Source: Anaerolineales bacterium (lineage in GTDB: Bacteria > Chloroflexota > Anaerolineae > Anaerolineales > UBA4823). Taken from it: DNA of 64,000 nt. The translations under genes and the position numbers were made by a program. This document shows, one piece after another, positions 1 to 8,582 of the stretch. The notes below the pieces were generated by a model. It did not search any database. It saw only the letters and a program-made list of their open reading frames with translations, and was not told the DNA's origin. How positions within the stretch are numbered: position 1 is the first letter of the stretch; each line of letters begins with the position of its first letter. The DNA lies in contig JAFGJM010000036.1 in NCBI GenBank assembly GCA_016929095.1, positions 124,001 through 188,000 of the forward strand, written 5' to 3'.

Positions 1-412
1 GTGCATAAAAATCTGTGGTTTTGTATAGTACTTCTGCCCAATTACTGATTACAAAAAAACCATGCGCAAAACCTGGCGGCGCCCAAACTTGCCGTCGGTT
101 TAGTGCAGATAGATGAATACCGACCCATTTGCCAAAAGTTGGTGAACTTTTCCGTATATCAACCACGACATCAAATATCTCACCGACAATGGCTCTTAAA
201 AGTTTTCCCTGTGGATGGCGCAACTGATAATGTAATCCGCGCAGAACGCCCTGACTCGAACCGGAATGGTTGTCTTGGACAAAATGGAAAGGGATACCGG
301 CTTTGGAAAATTGCTGCGCCTGATAAGTTTCCATAAAAAAACCGCGCTCGTCACCAAACACCTTTGGTTCTATGATCATGACCTCTTGCAGTTTTGTGGT
401 AATGAAATTCAT
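1..412 (-). CDS. rfbC: dTDP-4-dehydrorhamnose 3,5-epimerase, partial
   Basis: Epimerase of dTDP-L-rhamnose synthesis, acting in the cytosol. The ATG at 412-410 opens a frame that stays open for 137 codons and runs off the left edge, so the C-terminal part (the family is usually about 180 residues) is missing. Hallmarks visible: GDERGFF at residues 20-26, RGLHYQ at 58-63 with the active-site histidine, DVVVDIRKSSPTFGKW at 81-96 and PPGFAHGF at 112-119. A GGAG ribosome site lies 7 bases before the ATG. It is the last gene of the minus-strand series and is separated from the hydrolase genes by a probable terminator. The other three rhamnose genes are not in this window. Confidence 0.95.
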   Translation of the reverse strand, partial: MNFITTKLQEVMIIEPKVFGDERGFFMETYQAQQFSKAGIPFHFVQDNHSGSSQGVLRGLHYQLRHPQGKLLRAIVGEIFDVVVDIRKSSPTFGKWVGIHLSALNRRQVWAPPGFAHGFFVISNWAEVLYKTTDFYA

Positions 413-549
413 GCTTATCTCCGGTGATTATGCATTCAATTGTAATCTATTCAATGTAAAAAAAAACAGGTGGTATAAATTTTACCGCCCAATGCAAATT
501 TTCTCCCCCTGATACCTGATAGCTACACCCTGATACCTATGATCACACC
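413..549. other. intergenic region before rfbC
   Basis: Holds a hairpin plus T-run that could end the hydrolase operon, a heptamer repeat array next to the stop of the upstream gene, and a weak promoter-like pair (TTGAAT at 449-454 and CATAAT at 427-432, minus strand, 16-base spacer). That pair sits so close to the rfbC ribosome site that the leader would be only a few bases, so it is doubtful. Confidence 0.4.
458..489 (-). terminator. putative intrinsic terminator after the hydrolase pair
   Basis: On the minus strand GGCGGTA and TACCACC (469-489) can pair with one mismatch around a 7-base loop, and two bases later comes a run of nine T (458-466). It lies about 60 bases after the stop of the gene ending at 550. 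Confidence 0.5.
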
Positions 550-550
550 C
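507..550. repeat. degenerate heptamer array
   Basis: Variants of CCTGATA repeat at 7-base spacing (CCTGATA, CCTGATA, GCTACAC, CCTGATA, CCTATGA). The array abuts the TAG stop of the hydrolase gene. Same family as the arrays in many other gaps of this window. Confidence 0.6.
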
Positions 551-2247
551 TAAGGCTGCCACACTATATATATTGGTGCTTGAGCAATGGCAATTTGTGT
601 TCCCAAGGGTTGCGCCTCACCATATACATTATAGATGGCTGCCGGTGTCTCACTAAGTTCAATAGAATGGGTATTCCCATCTTGTGACCATAGGAGCCAG
701 GTGCGCTGCCCAACCCCTTGAAACGCCATGACTTTTACCCCGGAAAAATCAGTAATATACCCGGTAAAAAAGTGATTTTGGAATTGCCGAGAAGCGAATT
801 GGTAAGCAATGTAAGCAGGCACAGGCTGCATCGAGGCATCCAATAAACCGGATGCCCGCCAACCTTTAAGGCTGAACCAGAAATTGGCATCCAAATTTTC
901 CGCCAATGTCGCCGCATACGCTTCTGCCACATAATAAGCCTTTGTTTGAACAAAGGTGTTGTCGGTACATACAGCTTCTTCCCCGGTTTTACCGCAGATG
1001 ACACTCGATTCTGTGTTGAACAGGGATTTATCTTCGACTCCGTATTGAGAAAGAACTCGCCTGATAAAACTGGTTTTCTCCGTCAGAACTGCACCATTTT
1101 TATCCCAACTGCTGTGCCAATTAGGATTGTAGTATTTCCCCAATTCTCCTTGATAATAATCATAAGAATGATAAGAAATACCATCGAAATAATCACCAGC
1201 GCCAGCCGACAATATCCCTTCTAAGAATCGAGAACTGGAACAATCCTTATAATTTCCAGATCCCGCAGGTTCTTCCGGTGGTTGATAAGGATCGCAATCT
1301 AATAATAAGCCCGCGATCAAAACCTGCGCCTGTGGGTCAGCCGCTTTAATGCGAGGATATACCGTTTTTAACATTTTCCCGAAATAATCGCCGCCGTAAT
1401 ACTTTTGATCACCTGTATCTCCCCAACATCCCCAGGCGCTGTCAGCGGCTGCTATACCCAATCCAGCGTCGGCTTCATTCCATATTTGCCAGTATTTAAT
1501 ATTATAAGGAGGTTGCGAATAACGAGCGACCAGGTCAAACAAGAAATTGCCAAATGCATCGAACTTTTCTTTGCGGATTGGCCCACAAGACACACCCGAT
1601 GCTTTTTGCGCCCAAGCAGGTGTGAAATGAATGGTCACAACCGGCATCAATCCTAAATTGGCGGCATACACCCATTCCTGCTCCCTCCCAGCTAGCGCAG
1701 CCCAATTTCGCACGCCCTCATTTGTTTCGACAGCCTGCCATGATACGGCTGCTGATTGCACCCAAAATGTACCTCCCGCGGCGGTTTCCACAATTCCTTC
1801 TGCGGGGGTGAGATAATTTAATTGCATGCCAAAAACAGGATACGTTTTGGCAGCAGATACCTGTTGTGTCGGTTGGATCACAACATTTTCGGGAGGCAGT
1901 GGCTCACTGGTTTGCGTGGGTAAAATGGTATCCGAGGTGGGAGTCTCGGCTGCAGGTGTGGCAAGCGATGTCTCAGCTTGCTCGGGTGTAACCGTCTCTG
2001 AAATGATGGGGTAGGCGTTGATAGTTTCTGTCTGCGCTTGATCGCCGCCAGGGGTTATGACGCTGCTCGCGTCATTTGTTGCCAATGACGAAATCTCGGT
2101 TAAGCTTGCTTCAGGACTCCCTATCTGGCCAGGTGTCGGAGTCTCTGATTGCTTTGCGGGGAAAAGTCCGAAAACCGAACAACCGATGGAGAATAAGATT
2201 ACGAGCATGCCAGGAAAAAACCTGGCATGCGGTTTTATGGAATCCAT
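550..2247 (-). CDS. secreted clan GH-A glycoside hydrolase-like protein
   Basis: Probable exported glycoside hydrolase of the TIM-barrel GH-A clan; the substrate is unknown. A hydrophobic N-terminus ends in FSIGC, a poor lipobox but a possible lipoprotein signal. Residues 30-130 form a Thr/Pro/Ser/Glu-rich linker, and the catalytic domain starts near 135. IWNEAD (acid/base Glu258) and FNTES (nucleophile Glu413) match the two catalytic glutamates of the clan. It overlaps the upstream paralogue by 13 bases, indicating coupled translation. The family (GH39- or GH5-like) cannot be fixed by eye. A secreted hydrolase inside a synthesis locus suggests trimming or turnover of the glycan, which is inference. 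Confidence 0.8.
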   Translation of the reverse strand: MDSIKPHARFFPGMLVILFSIGCSVFGLFPAKQSETPTPGQIGSPEASLTEISSLATNDASSVITPGGDQAQTETINAYPIISETVTPEQAETSLATPAAETPTSDTILPTQTSEPLPPENVVIQPTQQVSAAKTYPVFGMQLNYLTPAEGIVETAAGGTFWVQSAAVSWQAVETNEGVRNWAALAGREQEWVYAANLGLMPVVTIHFTPAWAQKASGVSCGPIRKEKFDAFGNFLFDLVARYSQPPYNIKYWQIWNEADAGLGIAAADSAWGCWGDTGDQKYYGGDYFGKMLKTVYPRIKAADPQAQVLIAGLLLDCDPYQPPEEPAGSGNYKDCSSSRFLEGILSAGAGDYFDGISYHSYDYYQGELGKYYNPNWHSSWDKNGAVLTEKTSFIRRVLSQYGVEDKSLFNTESSVICGKTGEEAVCTDNTFVQTKAYYVAEAYAATLAENLDANFWFSLKGWRASGLLDASMQPVPAYIAYQFASRQFQNHFFTGYITDFSGVKVMAFQGVGQRTWLLWSQDGNTHSIELSETPAAIYNVYGEAQPLGTQIAIAQAPIYIVWQP

Positions 2248-3764
2248 TCGATATATAATGGTTTAATCGTGATGGTTAAAGCGGTAGATACCGGTTGTGG
2301 GTTTCCGAGTGCATCGGTAACAGCAACCAATGTCCCGCTCGAGGTTAAGGTCACGGGGTGATTATTTCCATCCAACGACCATACTACCCAGATTTTCCGG
2401 TTTCGATAGTTGAATTTATAACCCTTTATCCCCGTAGTAGAACTGACATCCGAACCGGTAATTTCACCCAGGCTGCTCGCTCCGGCTAATTTTTGGCATG
2501 CAACACGATATGCAACAAATCCTTCTCGTTCGGTTAAATCAGCATTTAATAATTCAGTATTCTGTTCAGGCCAACCAAGCAAGCTATACCAGAGATTGGC
2601 TTTTAAACCAATATTTATAGCTGCCGCATACGCCTGAGTTATGTAATAAGCCTTGGTGGTTTCAAATGCCGGTGTTGGATTTTCATTATAGGGGGATACA
2701 TTTACTCCAGTACATATCCGACAATTTAAGGCAACTTCTGTGTTCAGCAAGTATTTTCCGGTCACTCCATAATTCGATAACACCGATCTTAAATAATTGG
2801 TCTTTTCAATCAACACCGGCCCGGTGGTATTCCATTGGCTGCTCCAATTGGTGTTGTTTTGATATTTCCCTACGTTATAATCATAGGTCGTCCCCCAGGT
2901 GTAAGAATAATAATCATAAGCATGGAAACTGACACCATCGAAATATGGACCACCATTATTACGGAGAATGCCCTCAAAAAATTTCGTTTCCTTACAAGAA
3001 GTTGATTTATTGGGATCGCAATTCATCAACAACCCACCCACCAACACCTGTACCTTGGGATTGGCGCTTTTAATGGCAGGGTAAACAACCTTCAGCATAT
3101 CCGCATAATAGCCGCCGCCATAATATGAGTCGTTGGTATTGCCCCAACAGCCAAATTGGCTATCATAATTTGTGCCAACCTGGCTGGGTGCTACATCCGG
3201 TTCATTCCAAATTTCCCAATACATCACATTGTAGGGGGCTCCGCTATAGCGTTTTACAACCTGATACATAAAATCAGCAAACTCATCGAAATATTGCGAT
3301 TGCATCGGTCCACAATAATACTTGGAATACAAACGAGCCCAAGAGGGCGTGCTGCGCACATTACCGATGATTTTCAATCCTTCAATGGATGCATATTTCC
3401 ATTGATTGGCTCTTTGGTCTGTTGTTGTCCAATTATAAACGCCACGCGTTCCTTCTACTTCCGACCATAGTACAGGAACACCGCCAACCCAGAATGTATT
3501 GGTTTCTGCAATTTTATTCAAACCACCAGATGCACCTATGTAACTCATTTGCATACCAAGGACATTTTCATTTCTAGGCCAAAACAATGCCGGTAAATAT
3601 GTTACATAATTTGGTTCTTCGATATCATCAGAGGCGGCGGGTATGGATTGGGTGGTAGCCGGTGAAACTTGCATCAATCCCAGTGCGACAACCAAAATTG
3701 CTAAACAAAACACAAAAATAAACCTGTACTTATTCTGTCCCCCGAAGTATGAATTGTATGACAT
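2235..3764 (-). CDS. secreted clan GH-A glycoside hydrolase-like protein (paralogue)
   Basis: Paralogue of the next gene without the long linker. A signal peptide or anchor covers residues 14-35. The barrel begins near residue 68 and carries IWNEPD (Glu188) and LLNTEV (Glu343), the expected acid/base and nucleophile of clan GH-A. Shared blocks include CGPM/CGPI, FGCWGNT/WGCWGDT and FDGVSFHAYDYY/FDGISYHSYDYY, so the two arose by duplication. The ATG at 3764 has an AGGAG ribosome site and a promoter-like sequence upstream. Function as a glycan hydrolase is inferred from catalytic residues; some relatives may be inactive or act on host or matrix glycans. Confidence 0.8.
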   Translation of the reverse strand: MSYNSYFGGQNKYRFIFVFCLAILVVALGLMQVSPATTQSIPAASDDIEEPNYVTYLPALFWPRNENVLGMQMSYIGASGGLNKIAETNTFWVGGVPVLWSEVEGTRGVYNWTTTDQRANQWKYASIEGLKIIGNVRSTPSWARLYSKYYCGPMQSQYFDEFADFMYQVVKRYSGAPYNVMYWEIWNEPDVAPSQVGTNYDSQFGCWGNTNDSYYGGGYYADMLKVVYPAIKSANPKVQVLVGGLLMNCDPNKSTSCKETKFFEGILRNNGGPYFDGVSFHAYDYYSYTWGTTYDYNVGKYQNNTNWSSQWNTTGPVLIEKTNYLRSVLSNYGVTGKYLLNTEVALNCRICTGVNVSPYNENPTPAFETTKAYYITQAYAAAINIGLKANLWYSLLGWPEQNTELLNADLTEREGFVAYRVACQKLAGASSLGEITGSDVSSTTGIKGYKFNYRNRKIWVVWSLDGNNHPVTLTSSGTLVAVTDALGNPQPVSTALTITIKPLYIEWIP

Positions 3765-3828
3765 AACTGCTTTCTCCTAAAGTACTTACTTTTAGTGATA
3801 TTCAATTATATAAAAATATCAATCGATA

Positions 3829-3857
3829 ATTATAGCAAATATGTTATGTGTAATCAC
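3829..3857 (-). promoter_or_regulatory. candidate extended -10 promoter for the hydrolase pair
   Basis: Minus strand TGCTATAAT (3829-3837) is a perfect extended -10 element, with a poor -35 (GTGATT near 3852-3857). It lies 65 bases before the start at 3764 in an AT-rich gap. Confidence 0.4.
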
Positions 3858-5758
3858 AATTCTGCAAAGTAAGTTAACCAAGTAATAACAGAATAAACAT
3901 CCAAAATAATAAATGCGCCCAAGATTATTCCGTTACCCCAATACCCCAACCATTTTACCAGTTTATGCCACCCAAAGCAAAAACACAACATGACAGGAAT
4001 GATCACCGGATACCCATAACGTGCTACGGGAATATACGTTCTGACGTCATATATCCCAAAAAATCCGCGGAGAATCACAATCAGCATGATGATCAAGGTA
4101 GCAATCCCTAACCATGTAAGAGTTACCTTCACCTGAAACGGTGCTCGAATATATCGGGAAGGAGAAAAAATCGTGCATGCCAATAATCCCAATAAGGAGA
4201 TAACGGTCAATATTTGATATCCGATAGGCGAAATACTGATGCGCTCCCAGGCAAATTTCGCCCAAAAAGTCTCAAATAATTTCTTTATTGTGGCGGTATA
4301 TAACCAGCGGCTGGTAGCAACATCGGCTACAGATGCTAATAATTCATTCGGTGAGAGATGTGCCAACCAGGGTATCTTCTGCGTAAGCGCTTCAAACCAG
4401 GGACGGATGTAAAGCCAGGCATTCTCAGCGGAGGAATTTCTCACCGGGTTGACGAACATCCTCTCTCCCCAGGAACCGCGTTTTGCCTGGGCGTTCAAAA
4501 AAACCGGCGTTTCCGAACCAGGCCATTTTCCGGTGACAACCATAATGCCATCGTAGTATATTTTCACCGGCTGGACGCCTTCCTCTAATGCCGGAGCTAT
4601 CAGGCGTACCTCTACCCGGGGGGCGTCGGCGGGTACTTGCACGGTCATCCAATGAAAAATTGGGACAACCGTTAATTGCACAGGTTGGGTCTGCACATTG
4701 TAACCATCGAATATTGCCGGTAATGTTCCCTGCACCGGTTGGTCTGCCCATATCCAGGCGCCCAGGGTTACTTTTTTTCCCCGTAGCGCTTCAGTTGCGG
4801 AAGCGGGTAATAATTGCCTGAACACAGAAGCTTTCACATCTTCCGGGTTGGCTTCGACCATAAAGGCATGCCGCCCCCATGGCGCCTGATCTGTGGATAC
4901 CCGGCTGGTGGCGGACTGAATTGATGCCCGATACCAATATGCCGCGTCCCCCCACGCAAAAATCCCAAATATCGCACCAACCGCTCCAACTATCAGCACA
5001 ATACCTAAGACCAGCGCGCCGCGCGATTTGATCAACGCTAACCACGCTGCCAAAAAAGCCAATGGCAAAGCCACAATCACGGTGTTTTTCGTCAGGCAAC
5101 ATAAAGCAGCGGCTACCAGGAGACCCATTAAACGGCTGATATTCATGCCATATTTTATTAAACGTACGGCTGCCAATATAAAAAATGAAAACATCAGCGT
5201 GGCGCCAACATCGTTATTGACCGAGGTCATCAGATGTACAAAACTGGGCAATAACGCCATACTGGCAGGTGTTAACCAGCGCAGTGCATGCCCCGGTGGG
5301 AAAAATTCACTCGCTACCAGGTATGCGATCAACAACACCAACTCAAACATGAGCAGCGATAGCAAGCGCAGCACATAGAGTTGGGTTTCCACATTCGCAT
5401 TCAAGATCAATCGCAAGGGAATCGCGGCGATAATATGATACAAAGGCAATGCCCCGGTGACATTGGTGCCAATCCAAATTGGCTCATCGGTGGCGTTTAA
5501 ATCCGGCAAGAATCCCAATACGGTATAAAATTTTCGCTCGATCATCGAAGCGGCGATTTCACGCCGTTTTTCCTGATCGTAAGCTGGGTACTCCGGCAAA
5601 GACAGACGCGAGGCAATCAACCAGGCATACTCGAAATGGCTGGGCTCTTCATTATATTGCCAGGGCGGCATGGCGAATACGTAAACCAATCCATGCATCA
5701 ATCCCATCAAAAAAACGCTAAAAATAATGATAATTTCGAGACGATTATTTGATTTCAT
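3854..5758 (-). CDS. DUF2142-like membrane protein with a central beta-sandwich-like region
   Basis: Polytopic membrane protein, probably a GT-C-type glycosyltransferase that uses a lipid-linked sugar donor. An N-terminal transmembrane segment is followed by PPWQYNEEPSHFEY, the acidic first-loop motif seen in DUF2142 proteins. Several helices follow to about residue 270. Residues 285-430 are a soluble, outside-facing stretch with the look of a carbohydrate-binding beta-sandwich (GAWIWADQPVQGT, HWMTVQVPADAP, IYYDGIMVV), then a further membrane part. It sits 2 bases after the next membrane protein, in one transcription unit. Donor and acceptor are unknown. Confidence 0.75.
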   Translation of the reverse strand: MKSNNRLEIIIIFSVFLMGLMHGLVYVFAMPPWQYNEEPSHFEYAWLIASRLSLPEYPAYDQEKRREIAASMIERKFYTVLGFLPDLNATDEPIWIGTNVTGALPLYHIIAAIPLRLILNANVETQLYVLRLLSLLMFELVLLIAYLVASEFFPPGHALRWLTPASMALLPSFVHLMTSVNNDVGATLMFSFFILAAVRLIKYGMNISRLMGLLVAAALCCLTKNTVIVALPLAFLAAWLALIKSRGALVLGIVLIVGAVGAIFGIFAWGDAAYWYRASIQSATSRVSTDQAPWGRHAFMVEANPEDVKASVFRQLLPASATEALRGKKVTLGAWIWADQPVQGTLPAIFDGYNVQTQPVQLTVVPIFHWMTVQVPADAPRVEVRLIAPALEEGVQPVKIYYDGIMVVTGKWPGSETPVFLNAQAKRGSWGERMFVNPVRNSSAENAWLYIRPWFEALTQKIPWLAHLSPNELLASVADVATSRWLYTATIKKLFETFWAKFAWERISISPIGYQILTVISLLGLLACTIFSPSRYIRAPFQVKVTLTWLGIATLIIMLIVILRGFFGIYDVRTYIPVARYGYPVIIPVMLCFCFGWHKLVKWLGYWGNGIILGAFIILDVYSVITWLTYFAEL

Positions 5759-5760
5759 AC

Positions 5761-7011
5761 CTAAGCCGCCGGGTGTTTCCGATTTTTTAAAAAGGGCAAA
5801 AATGTGGATAATCCAAACACGACCCAGATGATGACCAATCCATCGATGGGCGTACGAAAACGCGTTCCAGAAAAATACAGCATCGTGATAAGCGCCTGTA
5901 CGATAAATATCAAAATGAGTAGACTATACTCTCGCCACTTCGCGCCACCGGAAAATAATCCCAGGGCAGCGAAAGGCAACATACCCAGCCAGGTGAGGAT
6001 AAATCCCAATTTCACCAGATCGAACAATTGATAACCGGCTGCCTGTACGCTGCTGCCAATATTTGGCCGGTACAATATGAAATACAGTAATTTGCGTCCG
6101 GCAAGCCTGAAAAATCTATCCGGTTGATCCATAATAAACTGCCAGCCTTGCCGGTAGAAAAAGCGGTCGCGCTCGACCTCCGACATGGTCAAAGTGCTTT
6201 CCACTAAATCCTTATCGAGATTGGTAGGAAAAATATATTCACCATTGGCATTGCTGTTATTACCAATCCAAAAATTGAGTCCGCCATTGGTGGAGGTGGC
6301 CATAAATACACCGTGTGTGATGTAATTGTAATAAATCCAGGGCGATAAAACCACAATGGCTGCCAATCCCATGGCTAAGGATGTTTTGAACCAAAAACCC
6401 CACTTCTTCCAAAGGTATACGAACCACCATAGCGGAATCAAGGGCAAGAGGGATAACCAGGTGGGTCGGGTAAGTGTTGCCAGTGCCAGGCTTGCTCCGC
6501 ATGTAATTGCGCTCAACAACGAATGGTTTTTTACTGCCCTTATCGCCATCCATAAGCCCAGGATAACAAAAAGGGTTTCCAAAGTTGTAGTGCTTATATC
6601 GACCGCATAGCTGATGTATGGTGGGTATACCGCGCCAAAGAACGCAGCCAACAATCCTTGTCTTTGGTTGCCGCCTAAAGTTTTGACCATTCCATATAGA
6701 AATAAAATGATCAGGCAGGCTGCCAGTATTTGAATACTCTGCAATAATATAAGACTGTTTTCCCCCGCCACAATACGGGTAAATGCTAATAATAATGGGT
6801 ATACCGGCGGGATAAATGATGTGGGTAGGGAAGGCGTCAATTGATAAAGACTGAACCTGTATTGCCCATTTTCCACCAGATTATTGGCGATTTCTTCGAA
6901 CTCGATATCCCAGGGAACATGCGATTCACCCACCAAAACCATGGCAACACCGCGTAGACCAATGGCCAGAACCAGGATCAGAATTAACCATAGATAAACC
7001 TTGCGTACCAT
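5761..7011 (-). CDS. GT39/PMT_2-type membrane glycosyltransferase
   Basis: Membrane glycosyltransferase resembling the ArnT/PMT family, which transfers a sugar from a polyprenyl-phosphate donor on the outer face of the membrane. The first loop carries the acidic motif HVPWDIEFEEIANNL near residues 30-45, where the family keeps its catalytic Asp, and IPPVYPLLLA follows. About ten hydrophobic segments are visible. At 416 residues it is near the shorter end for the family. It follows the initiating transferase with no gap, and the next gene starts 2 bases later. Confidence 0.8.
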   Translation of the reverse strand: MVRKVYLWLILILVLAIGLRGVAMVLVGESHVPWDIEFEEIANNLVENGQYRFSLYQLTPSLPTSFIPPVYPLLLAFTRIVAGENSLILLQSIQILAACLIILFLYGMVKTLGGNQRQGLLAAFFGAVYPPYISYAVDISTTTLETLFVILGLWMAIRAVKNHSLLSAITCGASLALATLTRPTWLSLLPLIPLWWFVYLWKKWGFWFKTSLAMGLAAIVVLSPWIYYNYITHGVFMATSTNGGLNFWIGNNSNANGEYIFPTNLDKDLVESTLTMSEVERDRFFYRQGWQFIMDQPDRFFRLAGRKLLYFILYRPNIGSSVQAAGYQLFDLVKLGFILTWLGMLPFAALGLFSGGAKWREYSLLILIFIVQALITMLYFSGTRFRTPIDGLVIIWVVFGLSTFLPFLKNRKHPAA

Positions 7012-7602
7012 TTATATTGCTCCTTTTCCACCCAGGACTGCGCCCGCAGTACGCAGTAGAATTAAAATATCAAGTTTGATGGAAGCGTTTTCCACGTAAT
7101 ATATATCCTCATCGATATGATCGTGCATGGGTTGTTTTCGCCCATTAACCTGCCACCAGCCAGTCAATCCGGGTTTAAATGCAAAACGACGCCTCTGCCA
7201 TTCCTGGTAAGAATTCACAAAATACGGTAATTCCGGTCGAGGCCCTACCAGACTCATATCACCCTTTAATACATTCCAAATTTGCGGGGTTTCATCGATA
7301 CTCCAACGGCGTAAAAACTTTCCGATCCGCGTCACACGTTCGTCCCTTTGATTGGGTTTAAATTTATTTTCAGTTTCGGTAGAAATCATGGTACGAAATT
7401 TATAACAGCGGAATAATTTTTCTTCCTTCCCCACCCGCCATTGCCCAAATATAACCGGTCCAGTTGAATCGAGCTTGACTAAGATCATCACCGGAATGTA
7501 TAGCCATGAAGTGCCTATCAGCCAAACCAATGCTCCCAGGATATCCATCGTACGTTTGATAAAGAGATAAGTTGTATTGCCTGGATTATTTATATCGCCC
7601 AT
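7012..7602 (-). CDS. polyprenyl-phosphate sugar-1-phosphate transferase (PglC-type)
   Basis: Initiating phosphoglycosyltransferase (bacterial sugar transferase family) that attaches the first sugar-1-phosphate to undecaprenyl phosphate at the inner membrane. The start is the ATG at 7602-7600, whose A is the last base of the upstream TAA (TAATG); a longer frame reaching 7824 lies inside the upstream gene and was rejected. The 196 residues include the re-entrant helix ([12 protein letters not shown]), [15 protein letters not shown], the catalytic Asp-Glu pair in [10 protein letters not shown] and LVGPRPELP. The size fits the small monotopic PglC-like class without the extra helices of WcaJ. Confidence 0.93.
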   Translation of the reverse strand: MGDINNPGNTTYLFIKRTMDILGALVWLIGTSWLYIPVMILVKLDSTGPVIFGQWRVGKEEKLFRCYKFRTMISTETENKFKPNQRDERVTRIGKFLRRWSIDETPQIWNVLKGDMSLVGPRPELPYFVNSYQEWQRRRFAFKPGLTGWWQVNGRKQPMHDHIDEDIYYVENASIKLDILILLRTAGAVLGGKGAI

Positions 7603-8582
7603 TAAGTCACAGACGGATGCATTCTTGGTTTGAAAAAGATTGCTCCCAATATTCCCAAAACAACACCGCACACAAAGGCATAAGACCGCACGACAATAAA
7701 TAATATCGCATAAACTATTAATCGTGGAAATTTCTGCCTGACTCGCAGCATAAATGGAAAGGCGGAAAACAATAATCCAGCCCATAAGGCAATGGCTATC
7801 CATAAACAAATGTGCCAAAACCATGCCGGGATCAACAAAAGCAACGCCATTAACGCAAGCAATATCTGGATCTTCAATAATTGCGGTGTGTACGTATCCT
7901 GGACAGCTTTTCCGGGGTGCAATCGGTATACTATGGTCCTCCAGTAACCCTTTTTTGCTTTCGATAAAAAATAGGCTAACCAGCTATCCGGATGCCGGTG
8001 ATATACGATTGCTTGTCGGTTGAAGAGCAATTTTTTCCCCGCTTTTGCCAGTCGGTAGGATAAATCGACATCCTCATTTTTAATCAACCCTGTGTTGAAT
8101 CCCCCCATTTCCTTAAGCACACCGCTTCGAAATCCAGCGGAATAGGTATCAATGAAATCGATTTGGGGAAATTTTTGCATCAAATCATAACGCTCTTCAA
8201 ATTCACATTGGACTAACTGCGCTACGATTCCTTTCTGCCGGGTTGCATAAGCGCCTTTCACGCCAGCCACTTCAGGATCGGTCAGCGAATTTACCATTTC
8301 ACGTACCCAGTCGGGATGCGCTTCGCAATCGCTATCGGTAAACAAAATCAAATCGCCATTGGCATGGTGAATGCCCGTATTGCGAGCAGATGCCGGTCCT
8401 TGATTCTCTTGATGGATCACGCGCACAGATTTTGCTTCTGCCAGCGCTGCGCTTCGGTCAGTAGAGCCATCATCCACCACGATCACCTCATCAGGAGGGA
8501 GCGATTGTTTTGTCAGCGCGTTCATGCAATCCACGATTGTGTCTTCACCGTTATAAACCGGGACAACCACCGTGATACTCAT
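7602..8582 (-). CDS. GT2 family glycosyltransferase with C-terminal membrane segments
   Basis: Inverting GT-A glycosyltransferase acting at the cytosolic membrane face. SITVVVPVYNGE opens the protein, followed by VDDGSTDRS, QGPASARNTGI and the metal-binding FTDSDCE. The last 100 residues contain two or three hydrophobic segments. The start chosen is the ATG at 8582-8580, forming an ATGA overlap with the upstream stop and preceded by a G-rich ribosome site; a start at 8633 would add 17 unconserved residues. Confidence 0.92.
   Translation of the reverse strand: MSITVVVPVYNGEDTIVDCMNALTKQSLPPDEVIVVDDGSTDRSAALAEAKSVRVIHQENQGPASARNTGIHHANGDLILFTDSDCEAHPDWVREMVNSLTDPEVAGVKGAYATRQKGIVAQLVQCEFEERYDLMQKFPQIDFIDTYSAGFRSGVLKEMGGFNTGLIKNEDVDLSYRLAKAGKKLLFNRQAIVYHRHPDSWLAYFLSKAKKGYWRTIVYRLHPGKAVQDTYTPQLLKIQILLALMALLLLIPAWFWHICLWIAIALWAGLLFSAFPFMLRVRQKFPRLIVYAILFIVVRSYAFVCGVVLGILGAIFFKPRMHPSVT

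Noticed and set aside
103-336. Plus-strand open frame of 77 codons at the left edge
   Set aside because: It lies opposite rfbC, whose minus-strand frame shows all conserved epimerase motifs.
427-454. Promoter for rfbC (TTGAAT / CATAAT)
   Set aside because: The predicted transcript start would fall on the ribosome site, leaving almost no leader; kept only as a remark.
7603-7824. N-terminal extension of the phosphoglycosyltransferase
   Set aside because: The extra 74 residues are Cys-rich shadow of the upstream GT2 gene; the true start is the ATG in the TAATG overlap at 7602.
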